Shown here: piece after piece, positions 52,967 to 62,422 of the stretch
How the letters are laid out: every line of letters starts with the position of its first letter
How positions within the stretch are numbered: the first letter of the stretch is position 1
Source: Cryobacterium psychrophilum
GTDB lineage: Bacteria > Actinomycetota > Actinomycetes > Actinomycetales > Microbacteriaceae
Direction of reading: 5' to 3'
NCBI RefSeq assembly: GCF_004365915.1
Contig: NZ_SODI01000001.1
Span: forward strand, 558,001 to 622,000
DNA: 64,000 nucleotides
Program-made: the position numbers and the translations under genes
The notes under the pieces: generated by a model
Seen by the model: the letters and a program-made list of their open reading frames with translations, nothing else
Databases searched by the model: none
Told to the model about the DNA's origin: nothing

Positions 52967-55071
52967 ACGAATACCTCGGCGTTCTGAACGATGTCGGTCA
53001 GCGGCACCAAGCCATTCTCGGTTTCTAGCGCCCAGAACTCGAGGCCGCTCATGTTGGTGACGCCCACGTGGTACGCGGCCTCGTCCAGGGAGTCAAACAC
53101 GTGCACGCCGTCGATAACGAGAGTGCCATCATCAGAAATGGTCGCATCAACCTCCCAAGCTGGATCGACAGGGTCGAGATTGTCGCCGGCACTGAGCAGC
53201 GATCGTTCGACCAGCTCTGCGAGAGTCGGCTCAGCCACAACGTCAATGTCCTCAACGATGGCGGGAAGCAAGATGTTTGCGCCCTTTCCCTCACTCAGGC
53301 GCGCGAAGGCATCGCGGATCACGGTCGCGATGAGCCGACGTCGCTGTTGTAGGAAGTCGTCATAGCCCAGGCTCTCCCAGTTTTCGGGCAGCGCGTGCCA
53401 GTACTGCTGCTTGGCGAGCCACCCGGCATCAGCTCCACGATCGGCCACCAACTGGGGCCAGTACTCCGACGGGTTGCGGTCCGAGATGAGGATATTCGTG
53501 TCCCAGTCAGTGGGAGCGAAGTTGGACGCTTGGTTGATGCGCTTGAGGTCTGTGATGCCGAGGACCTTTTCCTGGTAGCTCCGGGGGAAGAGGTGGTGCC
53601 CCTCGACTCCCTTCACGCTCGGCAGCGACGGGTCCATCCAGTCACGCACCGACATCCGGAGCATGAACATGTCAGCGTCGAGGATGTTGAGTGCGGCCAG
53701 GTAACACTGGTAGGCGGGCGAGAGCGACATGCTCGACGTGACGAGCGCATCGGGCACCCGATAGGCCCAGAAGTCTGGGGTGAGCTCATTCGCGATGACT
53801 TCGTCGGCGATTCGGATGAACCCGACCGAGTCGTTTGGGCGGAGCTCCGCGAAGCGGTCCAAGTCCTTCTGCAGCTGGGACTCTCCGCTGCCGGTATACC
53901 GCGCGGTGAGCTGCGACATGAATAGCCACCGGCCGACGAGGGTGCGCAGGGTCTGCAGGTCTACCCCATAGCGCGTCCGTCCGAGCAGGAAGAAAACGTA
54001 GGTGGAGACGATGTTGGTGCTGGAGGTGATGCCTCTGCGAGACCGGAAGCCAGCAGTCTGGATGGAGCGGATGAACTCCTGCCAATGCAATGGGTTCAGC
54101 ACGGTGGGCAATGCGTTGCTGAGCAGCTGCAGTTCACGCTGCTGCCGCTCGGCATCTACCATCCCGGTGACGCGATCCTTAGCCTGCAGCGCGTTGTAGG
54201 CGTCGGCCAGCTTCGCCCGATTCTGACCGATGGCAACGAGCGCACGAATGACGTGACCGGTCTCCACGTCGAGGTATGGATTCTTCGCGGTCCAGGCAAC
54301 ACGCTGCCCGGAGACCTCACTGGCATGCGCCGGATGAAGCCGCGAGTTGCGGGCAAAATCCTCGATCTCCTCTCGGCCGTCCGGCCAGAACACGCTCAAC
54401 CACGTCAGGATGTAGTCGTATGCCTTGAGGCTCACGCCCTCGGAGTTGATGCGCACGAAAATATCGGCGACAGTGCGTTTGCCAACCTCCTTCTGAATAT
54501 GGACGACGTCGAACAGATAGTTCTGCAGGCCGTGCAAGCGAACGAAGACGTCGGCGAGTTGGTCATCCATCTCCTCGTTGAGATCCTTGCCGGAGGCGGT
54601 GTACCGCCGCACGAATGCCCGGTGGGCCGCAAGGGGCGAGGTGAAGCACGTGGAGATGTCCTCCACCCAGTCCGCGGACTTCGCGTAGGCCGGTGTCCGG
54701 ACTTCGAATCTTTCAGTGAAGGGGTTGAACGAGATGGTGATCTCTTTCGGCCGATAGTTCTCGTCGCGAACCTTCTGGCCTTTGATCGCCGCATACAGGC
54801 TTGTTAGGCGCTGCTGTCCGTCGACAATCTGGTGCGCAGCACCCATGTTGTCCTTGCCTGAAATGGAGCGAGTCTCGCCTAACGCCGAGACGTCCCAGAA
54901 CATCAGCTCACCGACCGGGTACCCGCGGTACATCGAGTCGAAAAGGTCTCGTACCTTCGTCGCAGGCCACACAAAGGGGCGCTGCAAGTCCGGCAACTGA
55001 ATCGTGCCGTTCTCCACTGAGGACACGAGCGACCCCACCTGCCATGACACTGTCTTGAAAATCGCGTTCAT
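52963..55071 (-). CDS. GmrSD-type protein: DUF262 NTPase-like plus HNH nuclease (DUF1524-like)
   Basis: 702 residues. The DUF262 (GmrS/ParB-like) domain lies at about 8-230: IQLPDLQRPFVWPATKVRDL, then the hallmark IVDGQQRLTSLYA near 83, and FVRINSEGVSLKAYD near 205. A C-terminal HNH-type motif, VEGHHLFPRSY near 500 and FAPTDWDTNILIS near 525, corresponds to the GmrD/DUF1524 nuclease. Such fused proteins restrict DNA with modified bases (type IV restriction) in the studied cases. Residues beyond about 600 form an extra C-terminal domain. It is the first gene of a two-gene unit with 51905-52966. Confidence 0.85.
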   Translation of the reverse strand: MNAIFKTVSWQVGSLVSSVENGTIQLPDLQRPFVWPATKVRDLFDSMYRGYPVGELMFWDVSALGETRSISGKDNMGAAHQIVDGQQRLTSLYAAIKGQKVRDENYRPKEITISFNPFTERFEVRTPAYAKSADWVEDISTCFTSPLAAHRAFVRRYTASGKDLNEEMDDQLADVFVRLHGLQNYLFDVVHIQKEVGKRTVADIFVRINSEGVSLKAYDYILTWLSVFWPDGREEIEDFARNSRLHPAHASEVSGQRVAWTAKNPYLDVETGHVIRALVAIGQNRAKLADAYNALQAKDRVTGMVDAERQQRELQLLSNALPTVLNPLHWQEFIRSIQTAGFRSRRGITSSTNIVSTYVFFLLGRTRYGVDLQTLRTLVGRWLFMSQLTARYTGSGESQLQKDLDRFAELRPNDSVGFIRIADEVIANELTPDFWAYRVPDALVTSSMSLSPAYQCYLAALNILDADMFMLRMSVRDWMDPSLPSVKGVEGHHLFPRSYQEKVLGITDLKRINQASNFAPTDWDTNILISDRNPSEYWPQLVADRGADAGWLAKQQYWHALPENWESLGYDDFLQQRRRLIATVIRDAFARLSEGKGANILLPAIVEDIDVVAEPTLAELVERSLLSAGDNLDPVDPAWEVDATISDDGTLVIDGVHVFDSLDEAAYHVGVTNMSGLEFWALETENGLVPLTDIVQNAEVFV

Positions 55072-55234
55072 GCCGCGTCCCCCATCTATCTCGTGTCCAT
55101 CCTGTCAGTCATCGTGGCCCGTGCACGGTTAGCGACCAGCCGTAGCTGGTCGATCATTGGCGGGCGAAGGCCGCACAGCACCTCCTACTGGTGGCTGGTG
55201 GGCGCGCGTGGAGAAGCTGCCCTGATTGTCGCCG

Positions 55235-55588
55235 CTACTCGCGGTCGTCCGGGTACGTGGACTGGTACAGATCCGGGTCCGTGACGGCGAAAACCCGAAG
55301 TTCCCACTGGGAGAGATTCCCCGTCCAGCTGCGGAAGCCTTCGCCCGGTCCGTACTCCGACTCGGTCAGACCCAGGACGTCAGCCCAGGACGCGCAGAGC
55401 GCTTCGGAGTCCGGGTGGCCGCGACCGCCCGGGTGCGTCCCGTCAATGCCCGCGTCGTCTTCGAAGACCAACGTCCAGGCCAGTGCCGGCAGGTGCGCGG
55501 CTGCCCCGAAATCGTTCAGGAATCCGTTGATGGCAGCAAGGAGCCCGGTGGAGAGGACCTGGTCCAGGTCGGGACCGATGACGGTCAT
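55235..55588 (-). CDS. Hypothetical protein downstream of the HExxH protein
   Basis: 117 residues, acidic, with a helical N-terminus (LDQVLSTGLLAAINGFLNDF) and a tryptophan-containing C-terminal half. The ATG at 55588 directly follows the stop of the HExxH gene, indicating coupling. No family is recognised; probably the mate of that protein. Confidence 0.55.
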   Translation of the reverse strand: MTVIGPDLDQVLSTGLLAAINGFLNDFGAAAHLPALAWTLVFEDDAGIDGTHPGGRGHPDSEALCASWADVLGLTESEYGPGEGFRSWTGNLSQWELRVFAVTDPDLYQSTYPDDRE

Positions 55589-56191
55589 CTACTTCGCCCC
55601 TTCCGCGGCGAGGTAGTCGGCGACGGCTTCGTCGATGCGTTCGAGGGCCCGCAGGGAGCCGACGAACAAACGCTCGGCAGCGTCCAGCGCTTCCGGGTCG
55701 ACGTCGGCGATCCGGCCGTTGAACCGGGCCGCGAACGTCTCGAACTCGACCGGGGTGCCGGCATGGATGATGATCGCCGCGGCCTCGTCGATGAGGTCGG
55801 AGTTGACGGTGCAGAAGGCCAGCGACCATGCGGCCACCTCAGCGACGAATCCGTTCGCGGCGACCATGTCATCCAGATACGCCCCGTCGCCGCGGGCGGC
55901 ATCGTCCCGCCATGACTCCAACATCTGAACCATCGACTCGCCCGGATCCCCCTCGCCCTCGATCATCTCGATCACGATCTCCAGGCAGGGACCGGCCGCG
56001 GAGACGCGGCCCGGGGCCTTCGGGTCCGCCCCGGCGTCCAGCCCGACCAGCGTGCACAAACCGTCGGCACTCGACCTCGCCGAAACGAGGCTCCCGCCCA
56101 CGGCGAGACACGCCAGAACGTGGGCCGCCTCGTGCCGGGCCAGACCGAGGTCGTGCCGGACGGGCGCCACCGGTAGGGCTGCTGACTTCAT
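55589..56191 (-). CDS. Putative HExxH metalloprotease-like protein
   Basis: 200 residues. A zinc-protease motif lies near residue 20: LARHEAAHVLACLAVGG (HEAAH), similar to the M41-like peptidase motif in small plasmid and phage proteins. A later Glu/Asp-rich helical segment (IEMIEGEGDPGE) might supply the third ligand. The rest is helical and acidic. No ATPase domain is present, so it is not FtsH. It is cotranscribed with the 117-residue gene. The role in the island is unknown. Confidence 0.6.
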   Translation of the reverse strand: MKSAALPVAPVRHDLGLARHEAAHVLACLAVGGSLVSARSSADGLCTLVGLDAGADPKAPGRVSAAGPCLEIVIEMIEGEGDPGESMVQMLESWRDDAARGDGAYLDDMVAANGFVAEVAAWSLAFCTVNSDLIDEAAAIIIHAGTPVEFETFAARFNGRIADVDPEALDAAERLFVGSLRALERIDEAVADYLAAEGAK

Positions 56192-57145
56192 GATTCTCCT
56201 TGCTTCGAACGCTCTCGTGCCCGCACTGCCGCGCTGCCGAAGATGAACGCTACCGGATCTTCCGGCCGCCGTCCCGCCAGCCCAAGCACAATCAGACGTG
56301 AGGGTTGGTCAGGTATTTTCCTCCTCCATCCAGCACGCCTTGTCCAAAGTGACAAGTGGAGATCGAATCCGTCAGACCCGGGCCTGCGCGGCCATCCTCC
56401 CCGAAGCGTCAAGGACTAAATCGAGGTTTTCGGCCGCGCCGTTGCGTCCCCGATTCCTGATCTGTGACCCATCGGTTCGACCCGAATTGCGTGCCCGACG
56501 GGCCCGGATCCCGCTGCTGGGGCGCGACTCGTGCCCGCGGTGTTCGCTGGCCGGCCCAGGGAAACCGCGGCCCGACCCGGCGCACGAACCGGATTCCCGG
56601 CCGTCGCGGCGGTTAAGAAGTGAATTCTCGTTTGCACCGGATCACGTAATTCGGGCCGCCGGGGCGGTAGAGATCGGTAAAAACCGACAAGTGAAAGGGA
56701 ATCGGACGAGCCCGGATCTGGGCGGCCGTCGGCACCGTCCGTGGGCGCGGGGAGGGGTCCGGCTGCCGGGATTTGGCCCAAAAGAATTTTCGATATTGGT
56801 CGGCGACACGGCCCGGAGCGCCGTTTTTGTTCCGGAAACGACCTGGTCAGGGCTCCTCGGCGGCCCGCGTTGGACTCGCCGGATTCGGGTTCCGCTTCGC
56901 CTGCGGCCCGACGGCCGGGAGAATCCGGGGGCCTGTCGGGTCCGGCCCTGCCGCCTCCGAGGAAGCCGGGTCTGGCCGATAACGGGTACATATGTCCAGA
57001 AGTTTGAGCCCGCCAGTCCGTACCGGCGGTTCCAGGCCGCACGGGTGATACGCCCGGCTACCACGGCATAACTCCGTACCCGAATTCCGCCCGCTGTCCG
57101 ACAACGGCCAAAGTGCCAGGGATAAAGTCGGCAATTCGTTTGAAC
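56192..57145. other. Long non-coding, compositionally odd region
   Basis: About 950 bases without a supportable gene. Long open frames exist (such as 56298-57071) but reflect very high GC, being rich in Arg, Pro and Gly without domain features. The DNA is unusual: many CCGG-containing words and repeated ACCCGAATT/AATTCGGG boxes (about 56479, 56650 and 57079) plus gattcccgg/cggattcggg variants spread over 600 bases. It may be a decayed replication, transfer or regulatory region. Confidence 0.5.
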
Positions 57146-58006
57146 TTAGATCTCCTGAAGCCTGCGGAAGATATTGGCCAGCTGAATCACGGCATCCGCA
57201 GCGATGCCAGCTTCCATGCGCGTGCCCGACGGTCGGTGCTTGACGCCCTGCGCCATCTCGATGGACGCCCTGGTGAGTTTGCGCAATGAGGCATTCTCCG
57301 GCCCCGGCATGGAGACCTCCACATACCGATCAAATCGATCCTTCGTGCTCGCGACAGGTGGCTCTGACTCTCCCGAGCGAAGGTGGACAGCTGCGTCGTA
57401 CACGACAGCACTGAGCGCTTCCAACACCGTCACACAGTCGTTGCCCGCGTTTCGGTAGTCCTGAGGTGAAACAGCAATCTCAAAGTGTCGTCGCAACTCT
57501 GCGATCTCTTCGTCGACCCGGGGCCATCCGGTTGTCTTGTGGGGAGAAATTGACGACACCAGGGAAGACGATATGTTTCCGGCCTCAAGATCGGCCAAGC
57601 GAACATGAAGAGGCTCGAAGACTATGTTGAGCATGTCCCGGCGAGCCTGCCAACTCCCGTAACCGTCGTTTCGGTTCCAGTAGGTTTTGAAAGTACTGAA
57701 GTCGCTGAACGGAGGAGAGAAGTCGCTAATTCCGAGTCGTTTCGCCACGGAGATGAGTGAGCGTAGGGTCTCTCGCGAACCGACCTCAGTCAGAAGCTGA
57801 GTGCTGTCGGTGCCGAATTTCTCGAACTCGTCGTGATTGAGACGGGCAAGGGCCACCGCAACCTCGGCATCGGGATGGCCGACAACCACTCCGGTGCGAA
57901 CCTGAGCCAACAACTCCATATCGAGCACCGGCGGCCTATATCCCTCCGGGCCGATCTGGTCCATCCAGAAATCGTCAGTTCTCATGCGTGGTTGTCGATT
58001 CCACAC
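57146..58006 (-). CDS. Abi-like protein (HEPN-type C-terminal domain) linked to hsdR
   Basis: 286 residues. The C-terminal half, with DYRNAGNDCVTVLEALSAVV near 180 and LTRASIEMAQGVKHRPSGTR near 240, resembles the abortive infection C-terminal/HEPN-like domain of Abi proteins. The N-terminal half includes ISDFSPPFSDFSTFKTYWNR near 95 and is of unknown type. It starts 10 bases after the hsdR stop, so it is read with the restriction operon and may be a back-up suicide factor. Confidence 0.6.
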   Translation of the reverse strand: MWNRQPRMRTDDFWMDQIGPEGYRPPVLDMELLAQVRTGVVVGHPDAEVAVALARLNHDEFEKFGTDSTQLLTEVGSRETLRSLISVAKRLGISDFSPPFSDFSTFKTYWNRNDGYGSWQARRDMLNIVFEPLHVRLADLEAGNISSSLVSSISPHKTTGWPRVDEEIAELRRHFEIAVSPQDYRNAGNDCVTVLEALSAVVYDAAVHLRSGESEPPVASTKDRFDRYVEVSMPGPENASLRKLTRASIEMAQGVKHRPSGTRMEAGIAADAVIQLANIFRRLQEI

Positions 58007-58016
58007 TCGGAGCCGC

Positions 58017-61000
58017 TCACGCAGCCCGCTCTTCGCTATACCGCGGCGCCATCGACTCCATCTGCTCCATCACGAGCTTGATGGCGACCGGCTGCCGGTC
58101 CGGCGGATAACCGTGCTTCACCAGTAGCCGTTTGATCGAAGATCGCAGCTTGGCGCGCACATCGTCGCGCACGGTCCAGTCGGTGCGCACATCTCGGCGC
58201 ATCACGGCGACCAGTTCGCGGGCGATATCGGCCAGCACACCCTCGCCCTGCACCTCGACGGCGGACTCGTTCTGCGCCACGGCATCGAAGAACGCCAGCT
58301 CGTCGTGGTTCAGCGGTGGCGTGAAGCCGGCCCCGCGGTTTGCCTCTGCGGCGACCTCGCGGGCGAGGGCCACGAGTTCGGCGATCACCTCCGCCGAGGT
58401 GAGCTGCTGGTTCGTGTACTTGTTCATCAGCTCGGAGATCCGGTCCGAGAAGGCGCGCTGGCGCACGAGGTTGTTGCGCGTCGTGCGCACCGCCTCATCG
58501 GTGAGCAGCTTGCGCAGCGCCTCGATCGCGAGCTGCGGGTTGCGCGCCTGCTGCGTTTTGGCCATGAACCCCGGGCTGAGATCGTCAAGCGAGGGCTTCG
58601 GCATCCCGGCGGCCTCGTAGATGTCGAGCACCCCGCCCGCTGATGTCGCGGATGCGATCAGCTCGCCGAGCAGGCGCTGCACGTCTTCGGGCACGGGTTG
58701 CCCGGAGGCCTGCCGTTCGGCGGCATCGAACTTGGCCATCCACACCCGGGCCTCTTCGTACAGCTGGATCTCCGGCCGGCGCTCCTCGAGCTCCTGCGAC
58801 CCGGCACCCGAGCACAGCGCCCACGCCCGAGAGAGCTGCCCCGAGTAGCGGCGGTACGCGGCGGCCAAGGTCTCTTCGCCGTCGGCAACCTGGTTGCCCG
58901 GCGTCGCCGCATCCCGCAGATAGTTGACCGCCCCGGTCACCGCGTTCAGGTAGCGCTTCGGGCCGCCCTTGGCGAGCTCAGCCTTCCAGTCGTACCCGGC
59001 GAGCATCGCACGCAGCGTGTCGACGAGCGACAGGGTCAGCACGATGGCGTCGTCGACGTCTCGCCCGATGGGCTTGCTCTCCTGGTCGCTCTTCGTGTAC
59101 TCGCCGAGCGCCTTGGCCAGGTTGTCGGCAAGCGGCGCATACGCCACGAGCAGGCCGTCCTCCTTGCCGCGGAACGTGCGGTTCACCCGCGCGAGCGTCT
59201 GCATGAGCAGGGCACCCTTGAGCGGCCGGTCCAGGTAGAGCGTGTGCAGCGGCGGCGAGTCATACCCGGTGAGCATCATGTCTTTCACGATCACCAGCTG
59301 CAACTCGTCGTCGACATCCTTCAGCCGCCCCTTGACCACGGCGTTGGCCGAGCTCCGGCGCACGTGGTCGGAGACCGGCGGCTTGTCCGACGCGGTGCCC
59401 GAGTAGACAACCTTGATGACGCCCTTGTCGAGGTCGTCGGAGTGCCAGGCCGGGCGGAGCGCGACGATCGCCGAGTACAGGTTCGCGCAGATCTCCCGCG
59501 TTCCGCCGACGATCATGGCCTTGCCGGGCGACTTGATGAACTTCGTCATCTGTCCGCTCCGGTTTTCCCAGTGCGTCACGATGTCCTCGGCGAGGGCGGC
59601 GATGCGGTCCGGGGCGCCGTAGACGGCGTTGACCACGGCGACGGATGCCTCGATCCGCGCCCGCTCGGTGTCGTCGAGCCCCACGGTGGCTTCGTCCGCG
59701 GCCCTGTCGAGGGTCTCTTCCGTGACTTCCGTTGCCAGGTTCACCTTGATCAGGCGCGGCTCGAAGTACACCGGCACCGTGGCGCCGTCGTCGACGGCGC
59801 GGGAGAGGTCGTAGATGTCGATGTACTCGCCGAACACGTCGCGGGTGTTGCGGTCGTCGAAGGAGATGGGCGTGCCGGTGAACGCGATGAGGGTGGCGTG
59901 CGGCAGGGCGTCGCGCAGGTGCCGGGCGTAGCCGTCGAGGTCGTCGTAGTGGCTGCGGTGCGCCTCATCGACGACCACGATGATGTTGCGGCGGTCGGAT
60001 AGCAGCGGATGCTCCGCGCCGGCCTGCTTCTCGGCCTCGCTGCGCCCGAACTTCTGCAGTGTCGTGAAGTAGATGCCGCCCGTGGCGCGGTTGCTGAGCT
60101 CATCGCGCAACTCGCTGCGCCGCTTGATCTGCTGCGGCTTGCCCGGCAGCAGCAGGCTCTGCGCGAACGTCTCATAGAGCTGCCCGTCGAGCTCGTTGCG
60201 GTCGGTGATCACCACGACCGTCGGGTTCTTCAGCTTCGGATGCCGGGACACCAGGTTGGTGTAGAGCTCCATCTCCATCGACTTGCCCGAGCCCTGGGTG
60301 TGCCAGACCACGCCGGCCTTGCCATTGCTCTCCACCGCCTGCACCGTGCTGCCGACCGCCTTGGTGACGGCGAAGTACTGGTGCGGCTTCGCGATGCGCT
60401 TGGCGAGCCCGTCGGCGCCCTCGTCGAACGCGGTGAAGGAGCGCAGCAGCTGCAGGAACCGTTCCTGGTTGTAGAGGCCGAGCAGCGCGATCTCCATGCC
60501 GGTGGTCGCGTCCCAGTCGTTCGTGTCGCCGGGCTTCACCGGGGTGCCGTCGTCATCGACGTTCCACGGCGAGAAGTGGTTGAGCGGCGTGAACGGGGTG
60601 CCGTACTTGGCGAGGATCCCGTCGCTGGCGAGCGTGAACACGCAGAACCGGAACGCCATCGGGAACTCGCGCAGGTACGTCTGCAGCTGCGCGTGCGCCG
60701 CGGCGACATCTGCCGTCTCACTGCCCGCCTTCTTCAGCTCGATGATGCTCACCGGCATGCCGTTGCAGTAAAGCACCAGGTCGAAGCGCCGCTTGTAGTC
60801 GCCGCGGATGAGCGTGACCTGGTTCACCGCGAGCCAGTCGTTCTCCGACGGTTCGGCACTGACCAGACGGATGCTCGGATTCACCTCGGTGCCGTCGTCG
60901 CCGATGTAGCTCAGCCGGAATCCGTCGATCAGGTAGTCGTGGATGCGCTGGTTCTCGGTGATCGCGTCCTGCGACTTCGGCGACGCGATCTCGGCGAGCG

Positions 61001-61205
61001 CCTGCACCAGGTACTCCCCTGGGACTGTCGGGTTCAGCCGCCGCAGCGAGTCCAACAGTCGCGGACGGATCAGCAGCTCATCCCAGCTGTCCCGCTCACC
61101 GCTGCCCGGCGCGATCTTGTCGCCCGCCTTCGGCTGCCAGTCGAGTGGCCCAGCCAACAGATCAAGCGCAACGTTCTCCCACTCCGCTTCCGAAAATCCC
61201 GCCAT
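58017..61205 (-). CDS. hsdR: Type I restriction enzyme subunit R
   Basis: 1062 residues, normal for HsdR. The nuclease domain is at the N-terminus: RRFDLVLYCNGMPVSIIELK near 140-160 (PD-ExK). The SF2 motor follows: Walker A WHTQGSGKSMEM near 300, VVVDEAHRSHY near 415, AFTGTP near 440, and QTLARVNRTFRGK near 685. A C-terminal helical region binds the methylase complex. The enzyme moves DNA and cuts unmodified DNA far from its site. Start and hsdS stop overlap (TGATG). Confidence 0.96.
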   Translation of the reverse strand: MAGFSEAEWENVALDLLAGPLDWQPKAGDKIAPGSGERDSWDELLIRPRLLDSLRRLNPTVPGEYLVQALAEIASPKSQDAITENQRIHDYLIDGFRLSYIGDDGTEVNPSIRLVSAEPSENDWLAVNQVTLIRGDYKRRFDLVLYCNGMPVSIIELKKAGSETADVAAAHAQLQTYLREFPMAFRFCVFTLASDGILAKYGTPFTPLNHFSPWNVDDDGTPVKPGDTNDWDATTGMEIALLGLYNQERFLQLLRSFTAFDEGADGLAKRIAKPHQYFAVTKAVGSTVQAVESNGKAGVVWHTQGSGKSMEMELYTNLVSRHPKLKNPTVVVITDRNELDGQLYETFAQSLLLPGKPQQIKRRSELRDELSNRATGGIYFTTLQKFGRSEAEKQAGAEHPLLSDRRNIIVVVDEAHRSHYDDLDGYARHLRDALPHATLIAFTGTPISFDDRNTRDVFGEYIDIYDLSRAVDDGATVPVYFEPRLIKVNLATEVTEETLDRAADEATVGLDDTERARIEASVAVVNAVYGAPDRIAALAEDIVTHWENRSGQMTKFIKSPGKAMIVGGTREICANLYSAIVALRPAWHSDDLDKGVIKVVYSGTASDKPPVSDHVRRSSANAVVKGRLKDVDDELQLVIVKDMMLTGYDSPPLHTLYLDRPLKGALLMQTLARVNRTFRGKEDGLLVAYAPLADNLAKALGEYTKSDQESKPIGRDVDDAIVLTLSLVDTLRAMLAGYDWKAELAKGGPKRYLNAVTGAVNYLRDAATPGNQVADGEETLAAAYRRYSGQLSRAWALCSGAGSQELEERRPEIQLYEEARVWMAKFDAAERQASGQPVPEDVQRLLGELIASATSAGGVLDIYEAAGMPKPSLDDLSPGFMAKTQQARNPQLAIEALRKLLTDEAVRTTRNNLVRQRAFSDRISELMNKYTNQQLTSAEVIAELVALAREVAAEANRGAGFTPPLNHDELAFFDAVAQNESAVEVQGEGVLADIARELVAVMRRDVRTDWTVRDDVRAKLRSSIKRLLVKHGYPPDRQPVAIKLVMEQMESMAPRYSEERAA

Positions 61206-62422
61206 CAGAGCACCCCCTCAAGTACTTTCTCTGCATCCCTCACCCGAAGCTTGCCAGACATGAGCGCAGGGAAGAGCGCGTCGCGCGTTGCGCTTAGCGC
61301 TTCGCTCTCACTCGTCAGGGAATCGCTCATTTCCAGCATTGGCAGAGCGACTGATGCATAGTGCTGCTGGACGACCGCAGAAACTCGAGGAGCACTGAAA
61401 GTGGGTATCGCAGCAGAAGCAAGGTGAAGCACCGTCGTGCCGCTCGTTCTGCTCTTGCAATGGGTACGGAATCGCCCCTGGAGCATCAACCCGAGTATAA
61501 ATTCGACGGGGACGCCTGTAACAGGGCGGACGATTGCGAGATCCAAGCTGGCCACCAGGGTCTCATGGTTTCGGCTTGCAGGGACACGAATTGCTCGCCC
61601 GACAACTTCGGCGGCCTGGGTGAGATCGGTCTGGGCAACCACAATTTCGCCGGGGTGAATCTGCTGCACGGGCTTGTAGGGGCCAGCGTAATCTTTCAGA
61701 CCGCGGGCTGAATAGCCACCAGTTCTGTCAAATGACTTAAGAGTGACCAGGGCTGTCCGAGAGTCCACAAGATCAACGCTTCGATAGGACACACCCTTGG
61801 TCACAGTGGCAAGGTCGCTGAACGCCACGAAGCTTTCAGGCTCTCTCACAATTGAAGTGAACGAAGCCTCGAGATTCTCGCTCAGCAAGGCGACCAGTTT
61901 GGTGTTGGCCGCGACTTTGTCGTCGAGCGCTCCCAGCACGTCAGCAATTCCTTCTTGGTCATTGATAGGCGGAATCGATACGTTCATCTGCCGAAGGTGG
62001 CTAGGGCCGAAGTGACGCATGACGCTGCCTACGCCCATTGCTTGGATCTGCCGCTTGAACGTTGGTGCGGTCAGCACAAAGGGAATGAAGCGCTGGCAAA
62101 GTCGGCCATCTCGTGCTCTGAATCCGATTATTCCGGTGTATGGAACGGCTCCGACCGCGGCATGATCCACGGTCGCGACCTCGCCAAGCGAAGCGGAAGA
62201 GCTCAACAGGACCTCACCAAGTGCGAGCCTGAACTGGGACCATCGGGTTGACACGAGTTCCGGATCAAGAAAATTGCAGCCTTTAAGCAACCCCGCACCC
62301 TCCTTGAGACCAGCCAAGCGGATGAGCGGTACGCCTTGCGCATGGAAGTCCTTCGCAAGCACGCCTGGCCCTTCACGAAACGTCATCAGTTCGGCCAGTG
62401 GGAGCGTTATCCACTCAGACAT
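61205..62422 (-). CDS. hsdS: Type I restriction specificity subunit S
   Basis: 405 residues from the ATG at 62422 (MSEWITLPLAELM), which overlaps the hsdM stop by 8 bases; an in-frame start 10 codons earlier lies within hsdM. There are two target-recognition halves, each followed by a conserved helix: first half to about 190 (VSIPPINDQEGIADVLGALD), second half to about 395. Typical features are LPLAELMTFREG and LKDYAGPYKPVQQIHPGEIV. The recognition sequence cannot be read from sequence alone. Confidence 0.93.
   Translation of the reverse strand: MSEWITLPLAELMTFREGPGVLAKDFHAQGVPLIRLAGLKEGAGLLKGCNFLDPELVSTRWSQFRLALGEVLLSSSASLGEVATVDHAAVGAVPYTGIIGFRARDGRLCQRFIPFVLTAPTFKRQIQAMGVGSVMRHFGPSHLRQMNVSIPPINDQEGIADVLGALDDKVAANTKLVALLSENLEASFTSIVREPESFVAFSDLATVTKGVSYRSVDLVDSRTALVTLKSFDRTGGYSARGLKDYAGPYKPVQQIHPGEIVVAQTDLTQAAEVVGRAIRVPASRNHETLVASLDLAIVRPVTGVPVEFILGLMLQGRFRTHCKSRTSGTTVLHLASAAIPTFSAPRVSAVVQQHYASVALPMLEMSDSLTSESEALSATRDALFPALMSGKLRVRDAEKVLEGVL

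Noticed and set aside
56298..57071. 257-residue plus-strand open frame and its overlapping minus-strand frame
   Set aside because: No start with a ribosome site and no domain; Arg/Pro/Gly-rich as expected from base composition.
58698..61361. Two long plus-strand open frames (434 and 450 residues)
   Set aside because: Antisense to hsdR, low-complexity Arg/Val/Leu/His composition and no recognised family; shadow frames.
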